NCBI RefSeq assembly: GCF_003966155.1
Contig: NZ_RXNS01000013.1
Span: 1-64,000 of the forward strand
Length of the DNA stretch: 64,000 nt
Source of the DNA: Halomonas nitroreducens
GTDB taxonomy: Bacteria > Pseudomonadota > Gammaproteobacteria > Pseudomonadales > Halomonadaceae
Reading direction: 5' to 3'
The position numbers and the translations under genes are program-made. Below, piece after piece: positions 31,636 through 40,696 of the stretch (the first letter of the stretch is position 1; each line of letters opens with the position of its first letter). A model generated the notes under the pieces. That model searched no databases and had not been told where the DNA came from. It saw only the letters and a list, made by a program, of their open reading frames with translations.

Positions 31636-31668
31636 ATACAAGAAGGCCCCGCCATGGCGGGGCCTTCT
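31636..31668 (-). terminator. Perfect palindrome between rpmA and obgE
   Basis: Positions 31641-31668 form a 28-bp perfect palindrome (half-site AGAAGGCCCCGCCA) followed on the minus strand by TGTATC. It lies 21 bp past the rpmA stop. It probably terminates or attenuates ribosomal-protein transcription before obgE. Confidence 0.65.
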
Positions 31669-31688
31669 CGCTACAGGTCCGGGCGGTC

Positions 31689-31946
31689 TCAGGCGGAGAC
31701 GACGCTCACGAACTTGCGGTTTTTCGGGCCCTTGGTCTCGAACTTGACCACGCCTTCGTCCAGGGCGAACAGGGTGTGGTCCTTGCCGATGCCCACGCCG
31801 GTGCCGGCGTGGAACTTGGTGCCACGCTGACGGACGATGATGTTGCCCGGGGTCACGGCCTGACCGCCGAACAGCTTCACGCCAAGGCGCTTGGATTCGG
31901 AATCGCGACCGTTACGTGTGGAGCCCGCTGCCTTCTTATGAGCCAT
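31689..31946 (-). CDS. rpmA: 50S ribosomal protein L27
   Basis: An 85-residue protein with the L27 N-terminus [20 protein letters not shown] and the [18 protein letters not shown] segment. Its N-terminus reaches the peptidyl-transferase centre. It follows rplU by 34 bp, the universal L21-L27 pair. No N-terminal cleavage extension of the Firmicutes type is present. Confidence 0.98.
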   Translation of the reverse strand: MAHKKAAGSTRNGRDSESKRLGVKLFGGQAVTPGNIIVRQRGTKFHAGTGVGIGKDHTLFALDEGVVKFETKGPKNRKFVSVVSA

Positions 31947-31980
31947 TGCAAATACCTCGCTCGTTCAGGGGAACTGACGC

Positions 31981-32292
31981 TTACGCGGAGATCCCGGTGA
32001 TCTTGACTTCAGTGAACCACTGACGGTGGCCCTGACGCTTCATGCTGTGCTTGCGACGACGGAACTTGATGATGTTGACCTTGTCGCCACGGCCGTGGGC
32101 GACGACCTCGGCGGCCACCTTGGCACCATCGACGGTCGGGGCGCCGACCTTGACGTCGTCATCGCTGCCCACCAGCAGGACCTCATCGAACTCGATGGTG
32201 TCGCCGGTCGGCACTTCCAGCTTCTCGAGCTTGAGAGTCTGGCCTTCCTGAACGCGGTACTGCTTGCCACCGCTCTTGATAACTGCGTACAT
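31981..32292 (-). CDS. rplU: 50S ribosomal protein L21
   Basis: A 103-residue 23S rRNA-binding protein starting [18 protein letters not shown] and ending with the [17 protein letters not shown] motif. ATG 32292 has a GGAGAGA ribosome-binding site and matches the family start; seven upstream in-frame codons are not used. It is the first gene of rplU-rpmA(-obgE-proB). Confidence 0.98.
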   Translation of the reverse strand: MYAVIKSGGKQYRVQEGQTLKLEKLEVPTGDTIEFDEVLLVGSDDDVKVGAPTVDGAKVAAEVVAHGRGDKVNIIKFRRRKHSMKRQGHRQWFTEVKITGISA

Positions 32293-32396
32293 GCTTGTCT
32301 CTCCGGTACTCATCGGGGTTGGCTCTTCTTCGGCCTGCTTCGAGTGGCGCCCCTTCCGGCAACCATCTGACAGGGAGCGAGATGAGTGGGCCGCGG

Positions 32397-32425
32397 ATTA
32401 TAACCGCGACGCCCTCGCCACACAA
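32397..32425 (-). promoter_or_regulatory. rplU promoter
   Basis: On the minus strand TATAAT (32402-32397) is a perfect -10 hexamer. TTGTGT lies 17 bp upstream (32425-32420). The -10 is flanked by CGCGG / CCGCG, a short dyad. The leader to rplU would be about 100 nt. The remainder of the 302-bp gap between rplU and divergent ispB holds no recognisable gene. Confidence 0.6.
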
Positions 32426-32594
32426 CCCGCAACCCGTCCCGCGCGCCGGCTGGCCCGCCCTGGAACCCGGCCGGACGGCGCTTGCCTTGACGCCCCCCGG
32501 GGGGCCCCATAGCATGACCGGCAATCCCAGGCCAGCGCGGCAGGCGAAGACGCCCCGCTCCGGCTCCCACCTTATTCTTGTCGATGCCACCTCC

Positions 32595-33602
32595 ATGCCA
32601 GCCACCCCTTCGTCGCCACAGCTAGACGCCGCCATCCCCGCCTCGCCCATCCATGCGGTAGTCGCCGAGGACTTCGCCGCCGTCAACCGGACCATCCTGA
32701 CGCAGCTGGCCTCACGGGTGCCGCTGGTGGAGACCATCGGGCAATACATCATCGGCAGTGGTGGCAAGCGACTGCGTCCGCTGCTGGTGCTGCTGGCCGC
32801 CCGCGCGCTGGGCTACCAGGGCGACCGGCATGTCACGCTGGCCACCCTGATCGAGTTCATGCACACCTCGACCCTGCTGCATGACGACGTGGTGGACGAG
32901 TCCCACATGCGGCGCGGCAAGGCCACCGCCAACGACGCCTGGGGCAATGCCCCCTCGGTACTGGTCGGCGACTTCCTCTACTCCCGCTCCTTCCAGATGA
33001 TGGTGGACGTGGGCTCGATGAAGATCATGGAAGTGCTCTCGGCGGCGACCTGCACCATCGCCGAGGGCGAGGTCCAGCAGCTGACCAACGTCGGCAACCC
33101 CGACGTCGACGAGGCCGCCTACTTCGAGACCATCCAGGGCAAGACCGCCATGCTCTTCGAGGCCGCCTCCCACAGCGGCGCGATCATCGCCGACGCCACG
33201 CCGGAGCAGGAGGCCGCCCTGCAGGCCTATGGCCGCTACCTGGGCCTGGCCTTCCAGCTGATCGACGACCTCCTCGACTACCAGGGCGACGCCGAGGCCA
33301 TGGGCAAGAACGTGGGCGACGACCTGGCCGAGGGCAAGCCGACCCTGCCGCTGATCCAGGCCATGGCCGTGGGCACCCCCGACCAGGCCAAGATGGTGCG
33401 CCGCGCCATCCGTCAGGGCGGCCTGGACCGCCTCGACGAGGTGCTGGCCATCGTCAACGACACCGGGGCGCTCGACTACACCCGTGCCCGCGCCGAGGAG
33501 ATGTCGGCCAAGGCCCTGGCCCAGCTCGATCTGCTGCCCGACTCCCCCTTTCGCGACAGCATGGCCGAACTGGCCCGCCTCGCCGTGGAGCGGCGCACCT
33601 GA
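32595..33602 (+). CDS. ispB: All-trans polyprenyl (octaprenyl) diphosphate synthase
   Basis: A 335-residue class I prenyltransferase making the ubiquinone side chain from FPP and IPP. The first aspartate-rich motif is DDVVDE in LLHDDVVDESHMRRGK and the second is DDLLDY in LIDDLLDYQGD. The GGKRLRP motif is present near residue 55. ATG 32595 fits the family length (E. coli 323); no good ribosome-binding site is seen, and the frame is open 100 codons further upstream without family similarity. It diverges from rplU, as in E. coli and Pseudomonas. Chain length (C40 or C45) cannot be read from sequence. Confidence 0.95.
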   Translation: MPATPSSPQLDAAIPASPIHAVVAEDFAAVNRTILTQLASRVPLVETIGQYIIGSGGKRLRPLLVLLAARALGYQGDRHVTLATLIEFMHTSTLLHDDVVDESHMRRGKATANDAWGNAPSVLVGDFLYSRSFQMMVDVGSMKIMEVLSAATCTIAEGEVQQLTNVGNPDVDEAAYFETIQGKTAMLFEAASHSGAIIADATPEQEAALQAYGRYLGLAFQLIDDLLDYQGDAEAMGKNVGDDLAEGKPTLPLIQAMAVGTPDQAKMVRRAIRQGGLDRLDEVLAIVNDTGALDYTRARAEEMSAKALAQLDLLPDSPFRDSMAELARLAVERRT

Positions 33603-33629
33603 GAATCAGCGGGAGATGCGACACAGGAC

Positions 33630-33657
33630 TTGCATCGCCACAGCGGACACGTATAAT
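33630..33657 (+). promoter_or_regulatory. tRNA-Pro promoter
   Basis: TTGCAT (33630-33635) and a perfect TATAAT (33652-33657) with a 16-bp spacer lie 32 bp before the tRNA gene. Confidence 0.7.
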
Positions 33658-33688
33658 ACGTCTCCGTTGAGGCGACAGCCCAACATAT

Positions 33689-33765
33689 CGGAGTATAGCT
33701 CAGCTTGGTAGAGCGCTGCCTTCGGGAGGCAGAGGTCGTAGGTTCGAATCCTGCTACTCCGACCA
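33689..33765 (+). tRNA. tRNA-Pro (anticodon CGG)
   Basis: A 77-nt cloverleaf. The acceptor stem is CGGAGTA / TACTCCG. The anticodon stem CTGCC / GGCAG has the loop TTCGGGA, giving anticodon CGG. The T arm contains GGTTCGAATCC. CCA is encoded at 33763-33765. The loop is identical to that of E. coli proK, which reads CCG codons. A promoter and a terminator flank it, so it is a single-gene unit. Confidence 0.95.
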
Positions 33766-33776
33766 CCGGATTCCGT

Positions 33777-33809
33777 AAGGCCCTGCAGATCCCTGCAGGG
33801 CCTTTTTCG
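33777..33809 (+). terminator. Terminator of tRNA-Pro
   Basis: The 12-bp perfect stem AAGGCCCTGCAG / CTGCAGGGCCTT with a 4-nt loop is followed by TTT and further T residues on the plus strand. Confidence 0.85.
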
Positions 33810-33838
33810 TTTTCGCCGCCCCTTTGCCGGGGCTGCCA

Positions 33839-34774
33839 TCAGCGCCCTACCCGCTCGAACAGGCCTCTGGATTCCGCCTGCAGGTCATCCAGCGCCTCGC
33901 CCAGCAACCCGAGGAAGGACTTGGTCAAGCCGGACTGGCCCCGCTGCCTGGGGAAGATCACGCTGTAGCGGTAGGCCACCCGTGGCTCGAAGCGCTTGAC
34001 GACCAGGCCGAGGCGACGATAGTGCCAGGCCGTGATGGGGTCGACCAGCGATACCCCGCTACCCGCCAGCACGAAGGCACAGGCGGCGTAATGCAGCTGG
34101 GTGTCGATCAGCAGCTGACGCTTGACGCCGGCGTTCTCGAACACCCCGTCGATGGTGTGGCGGATGCTCTGCTCGGAGCCTAGTGAAACGAACACCTCAC
34201 CCTCCAGGTCAGCCGGCCTCACCACCTCTCGCTCCGACAAGGGATGCCCCGGCGGCAGCGCGCAGACCAGACGACTGTCGGCCAGGGTGCGCTCCTCCAC
34301 CGCGGGATCGTCGAGGGCAATCCCGGAAATCACGCCCAGGTCGAACTGCTGGCTGGCCACCAGATCGACCACCTGCTGGGTACTGCGTACCTGAAGGGTG
34401 ACCGACACCCCCGGATGCGCCTGGCTGAAGCGATCCGCGAGGGCCGGCAGGAACTCGACCGAGGCCGCCGGCATGGAGGCGACTCTCAGCGAGCCCAGAT
34501 GAAACTCCCGCAACTCCTCCGCGGCGCGCGAGAGCTGCTCCAGCGAGACGAAGGCGCGTTCGACCTCCTCGAAGAAGAACCGGGCCTCGGGCGTCGGATG
34601 GAGACGACGTCGACGGCGCTCGAACATCGTCACGCCGACCGTTTCCTCGAAGTCCGCCAGCAGGCGACTGATGGCCGGCTGGGACACGCAGAGGATATCG
34701 GCCGCCCCGCTGGTCGTGCCGCTGATCATCACCGCCCGGAAGGCCTCGATCTGGCGGTAGGTCAGTTTGGCCAT
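33839..34774 (-). CDS. LysR-type regulator of the TRAP/oxidase cluster
   Basis: A 311-residue LysR-type regulator. The N-terminal sequence RQIEAFRAVMISG ... SQPAISRLLADFE resembles, from memory, the OccR/NocR (octopine and nopaline) group rather than the CysB or BenM groups. The effector domain follows (FDLGVISGIALDD, VLAGSGVSLVDPITA). It is divergent from the TRAP genes, and an 8-bp perfect inverted repeat lies between, so it probably controls uptake and oxidation of the cluster's substrate. The ligand is unknown. Confidence 0.82.
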   Translation of the reverse strand: MAKLTYRQIEAFRAVMISGTTSGAADILCVSQPAISRLLADFEETVGVTMFERRRRRLHPTPEARFFFEEVERAFVSLEQLSRAAEELREFHLGSLRVASMPAASVEFLPALADRFSQAHPGVSVTLQVRSTQQVVDLVASQQFDLGVISGIALDDPAVEERTLADSRLVCALPPGHPLSEREVVRPADLEGEVFVSLGSEQSIRHTIDGVFENAGVKRQLLIDTQLHYAACAFVLAGSGVSLVDPITAWHYRRLGLVVKRFEPRVAYRYSVIFPRQRGQSGLTKSFLGLLGEALDDLQAESRGLFERVGR

Positions 34775-34802
34775 GGCACCCCCAAGTTAACAACATCGTA
34801 TT

Positions 34803-34830
34803 ATCAAATCATACAAACAAACGATTTGAT
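34803..34830. promoter_or_regulatory. LysR-type operator between regulator and TRAP genes
   Basis: ATCAAATC (34803-34810) and GATTTGAT (34823-34830) form a perfect inverted repeat with 12 bp between, in the only AT-rich part of this 133-bp divergent spacer. This is a good candidate for the main regulator-binding site. Confidence 0.6.
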
Positions 34831-34907
34831 GTTATATAGCGCCGCTCCCAAGATAGCCCTGCAAGCCACGGCCCCGGCTTACAACCACAACAAGCGAGAC
34901 AGGCCTT

Positions 34908-35474
34908 ATGGAACGACTCTTTCGCTATACGCTCACCCTGCTGATCAGCACGGTCGCGGCCGCCCAGTTCATCCAGGTCGTGACCCGCTACCTCTTCGAG
35001 ACGCCCGTCATGGGACTCGAGGAGGTCGCCGTGATCCCGACGATCTGGCTCTACATCCTTGGCAGCGTCAATGCCTCCCGCGAGGACACCCAGATCCGGG
35101 CCAATGTCCTCGACATCTTCCTCAAGACCGATCGCGCACGCGCGGTGCTGCAGGCCATCGCCGACACCATCAGCATCACCGTCTCGATCTGGCTCACCCT
35201 GTGGGCCTGGGACTACTTCGCCTATGTGCTGCGCGTCGACAAGGAGACGCCCACCCTCTACCTGCCCACGATCATCTATGAATCGGCCCTGTTCATCGGC
35301 CTGGTGCTGATGATCGCCTTCACGCTCTGGCACCTGGTGCGCAATCTCGGCTTCCTGTTCGGCTTCCGCCAGCACCCGGACCATGCCCCCGAGGACCCCG
35401 ATTATCCGGAGACCTCCGAGGTGCACGAGTTCCAGGTACTCACCGATTCGCAGAAGGACAAGTCCCATGATTGA
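34908..35474 (+). CDS. TRAP transporter small permease (DctQ)
   Basis: A 188-residue small membrane subunit of a tripartite ATP-independent periplasmic transporter. Four hydrophobic helices are seen, including LTLLISTVAAAQFIQVV and the DctQ-typical ETPVMGLEEVAVIPTIWLY region with the TRYLF element before it. The C-terminal tail is long and acidic (HPDHAPEDPDYPETSEVHEF). It overlaps the next gene by 8 bp, so DctQ and DctM are translated together. Substrate is inferred only from the neighbouring oxidase genes. Confidence 0.88.
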   Translation: MERLFRYTLTLLISTVAAAQFIQVVTRYLFETPVMGLEEVAVIPTIWLYILGSVNASREDTQIRANVLDIFLKTDRARAVLQAIADTISITVSIWLTLWAWDYFAYVLRVDKETPTLYLPTIIYESALFIGLVLMIAFTLWHLVRNLGFLFGFRQHPDHAPEDPDYPETSEVHEFQVLTDSQKDKSHD

Positions 35475-36765
35475 GATCGCCCTGCTGGCCTTTGCTGTCC
35501 TGATCCTGCTGCTGACCCTCGGCGTCCCCCTGCCGTTCTGCTTCGGCGCCGCCCTGATGGTGATGACCCTGGTCGGCGAAGCCACCATGCGCGGCATGAT
35601 GGTCTGGGGCTTCAGCCAGCTGACCAATCCTGTGCTGCTGGCCATCCCGCTGTTCGTCTTCGCCGGGACCCTGATGAGCGTCAGCGGCATCGCCGGCAGC
35701 CTGCTGCAGTTCGTCAATGTCTTCGTCGGGCGTATCCGCGGCGGCCTGGGGGCCGTGGCTGCCGTGAGCTGCGCCATCATCGGCGCCATCTCCGGCAGCG
35801 GCCTCACCGGCATCGCCGCCATCGGCCCGCTGCTGATTCCGGAAATGGAGCGCAAGGGCTATCCCCGCGCCTACTCCACGGCGCTGATCGCCAACTCGTC
35901 GATCCTCGGCCTGCTCATTCCGCCCAGCGTCACCATGATCGTCTACGGCTGGGTGACCGACACCTCCATCCTGGCCAGCTTCCTCGCCACCCTGGGGCCG
36001 GGCCTGCTGATCATGTTCAACTTCTGCCTGGTCAACATGGTCATGTCGCGCAAGTTCGACCTGGTCCTCGATGAGCCCCTGCCCTTCAACAAGATGGTCG
36101 GCGAGGCCAGCCGCCGCACCGGCCATGCCCTGCCGGCGCTGCTGATGCCCGTGATCATCCTGGGCGGCATCTACGGCGGCATCATGACGCCCACCGAGGC
36201 CGCCGCCGTGGCCGTCATCTATGCCTTGCCGGTGGGCTTCATGATCTACCGGGGCCTGAACTGGGGCACCCTGCTGGAATCCGGCAAGGAGTCGGCCACG
36301 GCCGTCGGCGCCATTCTCATCATGATCCTGTTCAGCCTGATGCTCAGCCAGATCTACGTCATGGAGAGCATTCCCCAGGCCCTGGTCGACATGATCTTCC
36401 AGATCACCGACAACAAGCTCGTCTTGCTGCTGCTGGTCAACCTGCTGCTGTTCTTCATCGGCATGATCGTCAACGACATCACCGCGATCATCCTGACCGC
36501 CCCGCTGCTGTTGCCGCTGATGGAAGCCCTCGGCGTCAGCTCCGTGCAGTTTGCCGCCATCATGGGCGTCAACACCGCCATGGGCGGCGTGACGCCCCCC
36601 TATGCCAGCATCCTCTATCTGGGTTCGCGGATCGGCAAGGTGCGCTTCACCGAGGTGGTGAAGCCCGCCATGACGCTGATTCTCTTCGGCTATATCCCGG
36701 TGGTGGTGCTGGTGTCCGCCTGGCCCGACCTGTCGGAATACCTTCCCGGCCTGTTCGGCTATTGA
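35467..36765 (+). CDS. TRAP transporter large permease (DctM)
   Basis: A 432-residue DctM subunit with about 12 helices, the sodium-coupled channel of the TRAP system. Family segments include GISGSGLTGIAAIGPLLIP-like AISGSGLTGIAAIGPLLIPE, SSILGLLIPPSVTMIVYG and GVTPPYASILYLGSRI. The start at ATG 35467 (MIEIALLAF) lies within the end of the dctQ gene. Length is normal for the family (about 425-430). Confidence 0.92.
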   Translation: MIEIALLAFAVLILLLTLGVPLPFCFGAALMVMTLVGEATMRGMMVWGFSQLTNPVLLAIPLFVFAGTLMSVSGIAGSLLQFVNVFVGRIRGGLGAVAAVSCAIIGAISGSGLTGIAAIGPLLIPEMERKGYPRAYSTALIANSSILGLLIPPSVTMIVYGWVTDTSILASFLATLGPGLLIMFNFCLVNMVMSRKFDLVLDEPLPFNKMVGEASRRTGHALPALLMPVIILGGIYGGIMTPTEAAAVAVIYALPVGFMIYRGLNWGTLLESGKESATAVGAILIMILFSLMLSQIYVMESIPQALVDMIFQITDNKLVLLLLVNLLLFFIGMIVNDITAIILTAPLLLPLMEALGVSSVQFAAIMGVNTAMGGVTPPYASILYLGSRIGKVRFTEVVKPAMTLILFGYIPVVVLVSAWPDLSEYLPGLFGY

Positions 36766-36800
36766 TGCATCCCCCCACCCGTCCCAAGCAGGAGACAACA

Positions 36801-37799
36801 ATGAAAACCTTCTCGATGAAAGCCCTCGTCAGTGCCGTCGCCCTCTCTGCCGCGATGACCACGGTGGCCGAAGCCACCACCCTCAAGCTGTCGCATGTCC
36901 GCCCGCAGGACACGGCCATCGACACCGCGGCGCAGGCCTTCGCTGACGATGTCTCGACGGCGACCGACGGAGAGCTGACGGTTCGCCTCTTTCCGGCCAA
37001 CGCCCTCGGCGATTACACCGTGGTCCAGGAACGTGTCGGCCTGGGCGCCGTGGACATGGCCGTGCAACCCCCGTCCTCGGGCGCCGACAAGCGCTTCCAG
37101 CTCGCCTACCTGCCCTACCTCGTCCGGAGCTGGGAGGACGCTGAGCAGGTCTTTGCCGACGGCGCCTCCATGCGCGAGGAGGTCGAGAGCATCTATGCCG
37201 ACCAGAACATCCATGTGCTCGCCGCCTGGCCGGTCTACTTCGGGGGCGTGGCCCTGAACAGCGAGGTCGAGAACGCCGCGGATCCCACCGTCGACAAGGG
37301 GGCCAAGCTGCGCGTCCCGCCGATGAAGTCCTTCCAGCTGATGGCCGACAACATCGGCTTCATCGGCTCGCCGCTGCCCTTCTCCGATGCCTTCACCGCG
37401 GTGCAGACGGGCGTGGTGGATGGCGTCATGGGCTCCGGGGCCGAGGGCTACTACGCTTCCTTCCGCGACGTCACCAACTACTACCTGCCGCTTAACACCC
37501 ACTTCGAGATGTGGTACCTGCTGATCAACCAGGACATCTACGACGAGCTCGACGAGGCCCAGCAGCAGGCGCTCAGCCAGGCCGCCGAACGCTTCGAGGC
37601 CGCCCGCTGGGAGGGCGCCGAGGCCGACCAGGCCCGCAACGAGCAGCTCCTCGAGGAGGCCGGCGCCACCATTGTGCCGGTATCCGATGAACAGATCGCC
37701 GCCCACGCCGAGATCGTCCGGGACACCGTCTGGCCGGTCATCCTGGAGGACATCGGTGCCGACTGGGCCAACTCCGTCCTCGACGACGCCATTCGTTGA
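36801..37799 (+). CDS. TRAP substrate-binding protein (DctP)
   Basis: A 332-residue periplasmic receptor. The signal peptide MKTFSMKALVSAVALSAAMT is cut after about residue 25 (VAEA). The mature protein starts TTLKLSHVRPQDTAIDTAAQ, and the DctP hallmark region KGAKLRVPPMKSFQLMADN contains the conserved arginine that binds a substrate carboxylate. An AGGAGA ribosome-binding site precedes the ATG. The carboxylate-binding arginine means the substrate is probably an organic acid or amino acid derivative. Confidence 0.9.
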   Translation: MKTFSMKALVSAVALSAAMTTVAEATTLKLSHVRPQDTAIDTAAQAFADDVSTATDGELTVRLFPANALGDYTVVQERVGLGAVDMAVQPPSSGADKRFQLAYLPYLVRSWEDAEQVFADGASMREEVESIYADQNIHVLAAWPVYFGGVALNSEVENAADPTVDKGAKLRVPPMKSFQLMADNIGFIGSPLPFSDAFTAVQTGVVDGVMGSGAEGYYASFRDVTNYYLPLNTHFEMWYLLINQDIYDELDEAQQQALSQAAERFEAARWEGAEADQARNEQLLEEAGATIVPVSDEQIAAHAEIVRDTVWPVILEDIGADWANSVLDDAIR

Positions 37800-37864
37800 T
37801 CCATCAGGGCCCGGCTGTCCGGCCGGGCCTGTCACGAGACACGCAAATCACGCAGGAATCCACG

Positions 37865-38989
37865 ATGACGCAAGCGACGACAAGCGGCTCGCGTACGGCC
37901 GACGTGTGCCTGGTAGGTGGCGGGCTGGTCGGCATGGCCATCGCGCTCGGCCTGCAGCGCCATGGCCTGAAGGTCGCGGTGCTCGACGAGGGGGACATCG
38001 CCCTGCGCGCCTCACGCGGCAACTTCGGCCTGGTCTGGGTCCAGGGCAAGGGCGACACCCTGCCGGAATATGCCCAGATCACCCGACGGTCGGCGCGTCT
38101 CTGGCCGGACCTGGCCCGTCGCCTCCGGGAAACCACCGGTATCGACGTGCAGCTGGAACAGCGCGGCGGCCTCTACCTGTGCCTCACCGAGGAGGAGCTA
38201 CAGGCCAGGACGCGCATGCTGACCCGTATGCGCGACGCGGCCGGCGGCGACTACCCCTTCGAGACCCTGGATCTCGCCCAGGTCCGCGACTACTTCCCCG
38301 ACATCGGCGACGAGGTCGCCGGCGCCACCTGGTGCCCCGAGGACGGCCACCTCAACCCCCTGCTGCTGCTGCGCGCCCTGACCGAGCACTTCCGTGCCCA
38401 GGGAGGCGTGATCGACAACGGCGGCCGGGTCCAGGACATCGACCGGCAGGGCGAGGCCTTCCGGATCACCACGCCGGCCGGCGTCTGGTCATGCGCCAAG
38501 CTCGTGCTGGCCGCGGGCCTGGGCAATCGCGAGCTCGCCCCCCAGGTCGGCCTGTCGGCGCCGGTGTTTCCCAACCGCGGGCAGGTGCTGATCGCCGAGC
38601 GCGTGCATCACTTCCTCGACTACCCCACCGGCCACGTCCGCCAGACCGGCGAAGGCACCGTGCAGATCGGCGACTCCAAGGAGGACGTCGGCTTCGACAG
38701 CGGCACCACCACGGACGTCATGGCCCAGATCGCCCACCGCGCCGTGCGTCTCTTCCCGTTGCTGCGCGACGTCAAGATGGTGCGCGCCTGGGGGGCGTTG
38801 CGCGTCATGACCCCGGATGGCTACCCGATCTACGAGGCGTCACGGGAGTGCCCCGGCGCCTACCTGGTGACCTGCCACAGCGGCGTGACCCTGGGAGCCC
38901 TGCACGAGGGGCCCCTGGCGGACTGGATCGCCCGCGATGAAACCGACCTGCCCCTGGAGGTGTTCCATGCCCAACGTTTCAGCCTTTGA
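37865..38989 (+). CDS. FAD-dependent amino acid oxidase/dehydrogenase, beta-type subunit (DAO family)
   Basis: A 374-residue flavoprotein of the DAO family. The FAD motif VCLVGGGLVGMAIALGLQ is at the N-terminus, and the C-terminal region ends RVMTPDGYPIYEASRECPGA then CHSGVTLGALHEGPLADWI. It is followed by overlapping genes for a small [2Fe-2S] protein and a second flavoprotein. That trio corresponds to the heteromeric enzymes octopine/nopaline oxidase, HcnABC and D-hydroxyproline dehydrogenase. In those enzymes this subunit oxidises the C-N bond of the substrate. The true substrate here is unknown. Confidence 0.8.
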   Translation: MTQATTSGSRTADVCLVGGGLVGMAIALGLQRHGLKVAVLDEGDIALRASRGNFGLVWVQGKGDTLPEYAQITRRSARLWPDLARRLRETTGIDVQLEQRGGLYLCLTEEELQARTRMLTRMRDAAGGDYPFETLDLAQVRDYFPDIGDEVAGATWCPEDGHLNPLLLLRALTEHFRAQGGVIDNGGRVQDIDRQGEAFRITTPAGVWSCAKLVLAAGLGNRELAPQVGLSAPVFPNRGQVLIAERVHHFLDYPTGHVRQTGEGTVQIGDSKEDVGFDSGTTTDVMAQIAHRAVRLFPLLRDVKMVRAWGALRVMTPDGYPIYEASRECPGAYLVTCHSGVTLGALHEGPLADWIARDETDLPLEVFHAQRFSL

Positions 38990-39299
38990 GCGCCTACCCT
39001 GCCGACCCCAGGCCAAGGTGACGGTGTTCGTCGAGGACGATCCCGTCGAGATGCAGGCGCACGACAGCGCCGCGGCCGCGGTGCTGGCCGCGGGGCTGCT
39101 GCCCTCGCGCACCACCCCGGCCGACGAGTCGCCACGGGCGCCCTACTGCCTGATGGGCGTGTGCTTCGAGTGCCTGGTCGAGATCGACGGCACCCCCAAC
39201 CAGCAGGGCTGCATGATTGCCGTCCGCGACGGTATGCGGATTCGACGGCAGTGCGGCGCGCGCGACATGCATGGGGAGGGCCCTCATGGCGACGCCTGA
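38967..39299 (+). CDS. Small [2Fe-2S] subunit of the flavoprotein oxidase
   Basis: A 110-residue ferredoxin-like subunit. The plant-type cluster motif is seen as YCLMGVCFECLVEIDG with a further Cys in QQGCMIAVRDGM, the same arrangement as in HcnA and the gamma subunit of D-hydroxyproline dehydrogenase. It starts at ATG 38967 inside the end of the upstream gene (23-bp overlap) and overlaps the downstream gene by 14 bp. It probably carries electrons between the two flavin subunits. Confidence 0.83.
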   Translation: MPNVSAFERLPCRPQAKVTVFVEDDPVEMQAHDSAAAAVLAAGLLPSRTTPADESPRAPYCLMGVCFECLVEIDGTPNQQGCMIAVRDGMRIRRQCGARDMHGEGPHGDA

Positions 39300-40695
39300 C
39301 TACGACCTGATCATCATCGGCGCCGGCCCCGCCGGCATGGCCGCTGCCGCGGAAGCCGGCCGTCAGGGGCTGCGCTGCGCCCTGCTCGACGAGCAGGAAG
39401 AGGCCGGCGGCCAGATCTACCGGGCCATCGGACGCGCTCCCTTGGCGGACGAGCGCATCCTCGGCGGTGATTACTATCACGGCCGCGACCTGCTCCACGC
39501 CTTCGAGCAGGCCGGCACGGACTACCGACCGGGCACGACCGTGTGGGGCGTCGAGGACGACCTGAGCCTCGACGTCTCCCGACAGGGTCGCAGCCAGCGG
39601 CTCCACACCCGGCGGCTGCTGGTGGCCACCGGCGCTCAGGAACGACCGGTCCCCTTCCCGGGCTGGACCCTGCCGGGGGTGATGACCGGCGGGGCCGCCC
39701 AGATCCTGCTCAAGAGCAGCGCCATGGTCCCGCCCGGGCCCATCGTGCTGGCCGGCAGTGGCCCCCTGCTGCTGCTGATCGCCGCCCAGCTGGCGCGCGC
39801 CGGTGTGACCGTCGAGGCGCTGCTCGATACCACACCGCGCGGCAACTGGCGTCGCGCGGCGCGACATCTTCCCGGCGCGCTGCGCAACCCGCGGCTGCTG
39901 GCCAAGGGCCTGGGGCTGCTCAGGGAGATTCGCCGCGCCGGCATCCCCCACCTCAAGGGCGTCGACGGCCTCGAGGCCCTGTCCCGCGACGGGGAGCGCG
40001 TGACGCACCTGCGCTATCGGCAAGCGGGAGAGTCCCGCGAGCGCGAGTGCCGGACCCTGCTGGTACACCAGGGCGTGGTGCCCAACGTCCAGCTGACCCG
40101 CGCGCTCGAGCTGGCGCACGACTGGGATGAGGCCCAGCAATGCTGGCAGCCCCGGCTCGACGCCTGGGGCGAGACGTCTCGCCCGGGGATCTTCGTGGCC
40201 GGCGATTCCGGCGGCATTGCCGGTGCCCAGGCCGCCGAGGAAGAGGGCCGCCTGGCCGCCCTGGCGATCGCCGAACAGCTGGGTGGCATCGAGGCCGCGG
40301 CGCGAGACCGACTGGCCGCCCCCCTGCGCACTCGCCTGGCGCCCCAGCTGGCCATCCGCCCCTTTCTGGATGTGCTGTACCAGCCGGCCCGGCGCTTCCT
40401 GGTACCCGAGGATGACACCATCGTCTGCCGCTGCGAGGAAGTCACGGCGGGAGAGCTGCGGCGCATCGCCGATGCCGGCTGCCGTGGCCCCAACCAGGCC
40501 AAGGCCTTCTGCCGGGCCGGCATGGGCCCCTGCCAGGGGCGGCTGTGCGGCCTGACCGTCTCCCAGGTCATCGCCGACCAGTGCAGCGAGCCGGTCGATG
40601 CGGTCGGCTACTACCACATCCGCCCCCCGATCAAGCCGCTCAGCCTGGGGGAACTGGCCAGCCTGAGCGAACCCGACACCCCGACGAGGAACTGA
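39286..40695 (+). CDS. NAD(P)/FAD oxidoreductase, alpha-type subunit with C-terminal [2Fe-2S] domain
   Basis: A 469-residue flavoprotein of the HcnB/OoxA type. A pyridine nucleotide-disulfide reductase fold carries FAD motif [17 protein letters not shown] and second nucleotide motif [16 protein letters not shown]. The C-terminal BFD-like domain has [15 protein letters not shown] and [16 protein letters not shown], which supply cysteines for a [2Fe-2S] cluster. It is the electron-accepting partner of the beta-type subunit. The enzyme as a whole probably dehydrogenates a secondary amine or D-amino acid and delivers electrons to the respiratory chain. HcnABC-type cyanide synthesis is not implied. 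Confidence 0.82.
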   Translation: MATPDYDLIIIGAGPAGMAAAAEAGRQGLRCALLDEQEEAGGQIYRAIGRAPLADERILGGDYYHGRDLLHAFEQAGTDYRPGTTVWGVEDDLSLDVSRQGRSQRLHTRRLLVATGAQERPVPFPGWTLPGVMTGGAAQILLKSSAMVPPGPIVLAGSGPLLLLIAAQLARAGVTVEALLDTTPRGNWRRAARHLPGALRNPRLLAKGLGLLREIRRAGIPHLKGVDGLEALSRDGERVTHLRYRQAGESRERECRTLLVHQGVVPNVQLTRALELAHDWDEAQQCWQPRLDAWGETSRPGIFVAGDSGGIAGAQAAEEEGRLAALAIAEQLGGIEAAARDRLAAPLRTRLAPQLAIRPFLDVLYQPARRFLVPEDDTIVCRCEEVTAGELRRIADAGCRGPNQAKAFCRAGMGPCQGRLCGLTVSQVIADQCSEPVDAVGYYHIRPPIKPLSLGELASLSEPDTPTRN

Positions 40696-40696
40696 G

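Noticed and set aside
33689..33765. Attachment site of an integrated element at tRNA-Pro
   Set aside because: The tRNA is intact with its own terminator. I found no integrase gene and no repeated tRNA 3' end in the accessory region.
37865..40695. Hydrogen cyanide synthase HcnABC
   Set aside because: Only the subunit architecture is shared. Gene order, the TRAP transporter, RidA and an OccR-like regulator point to another amine substrate.
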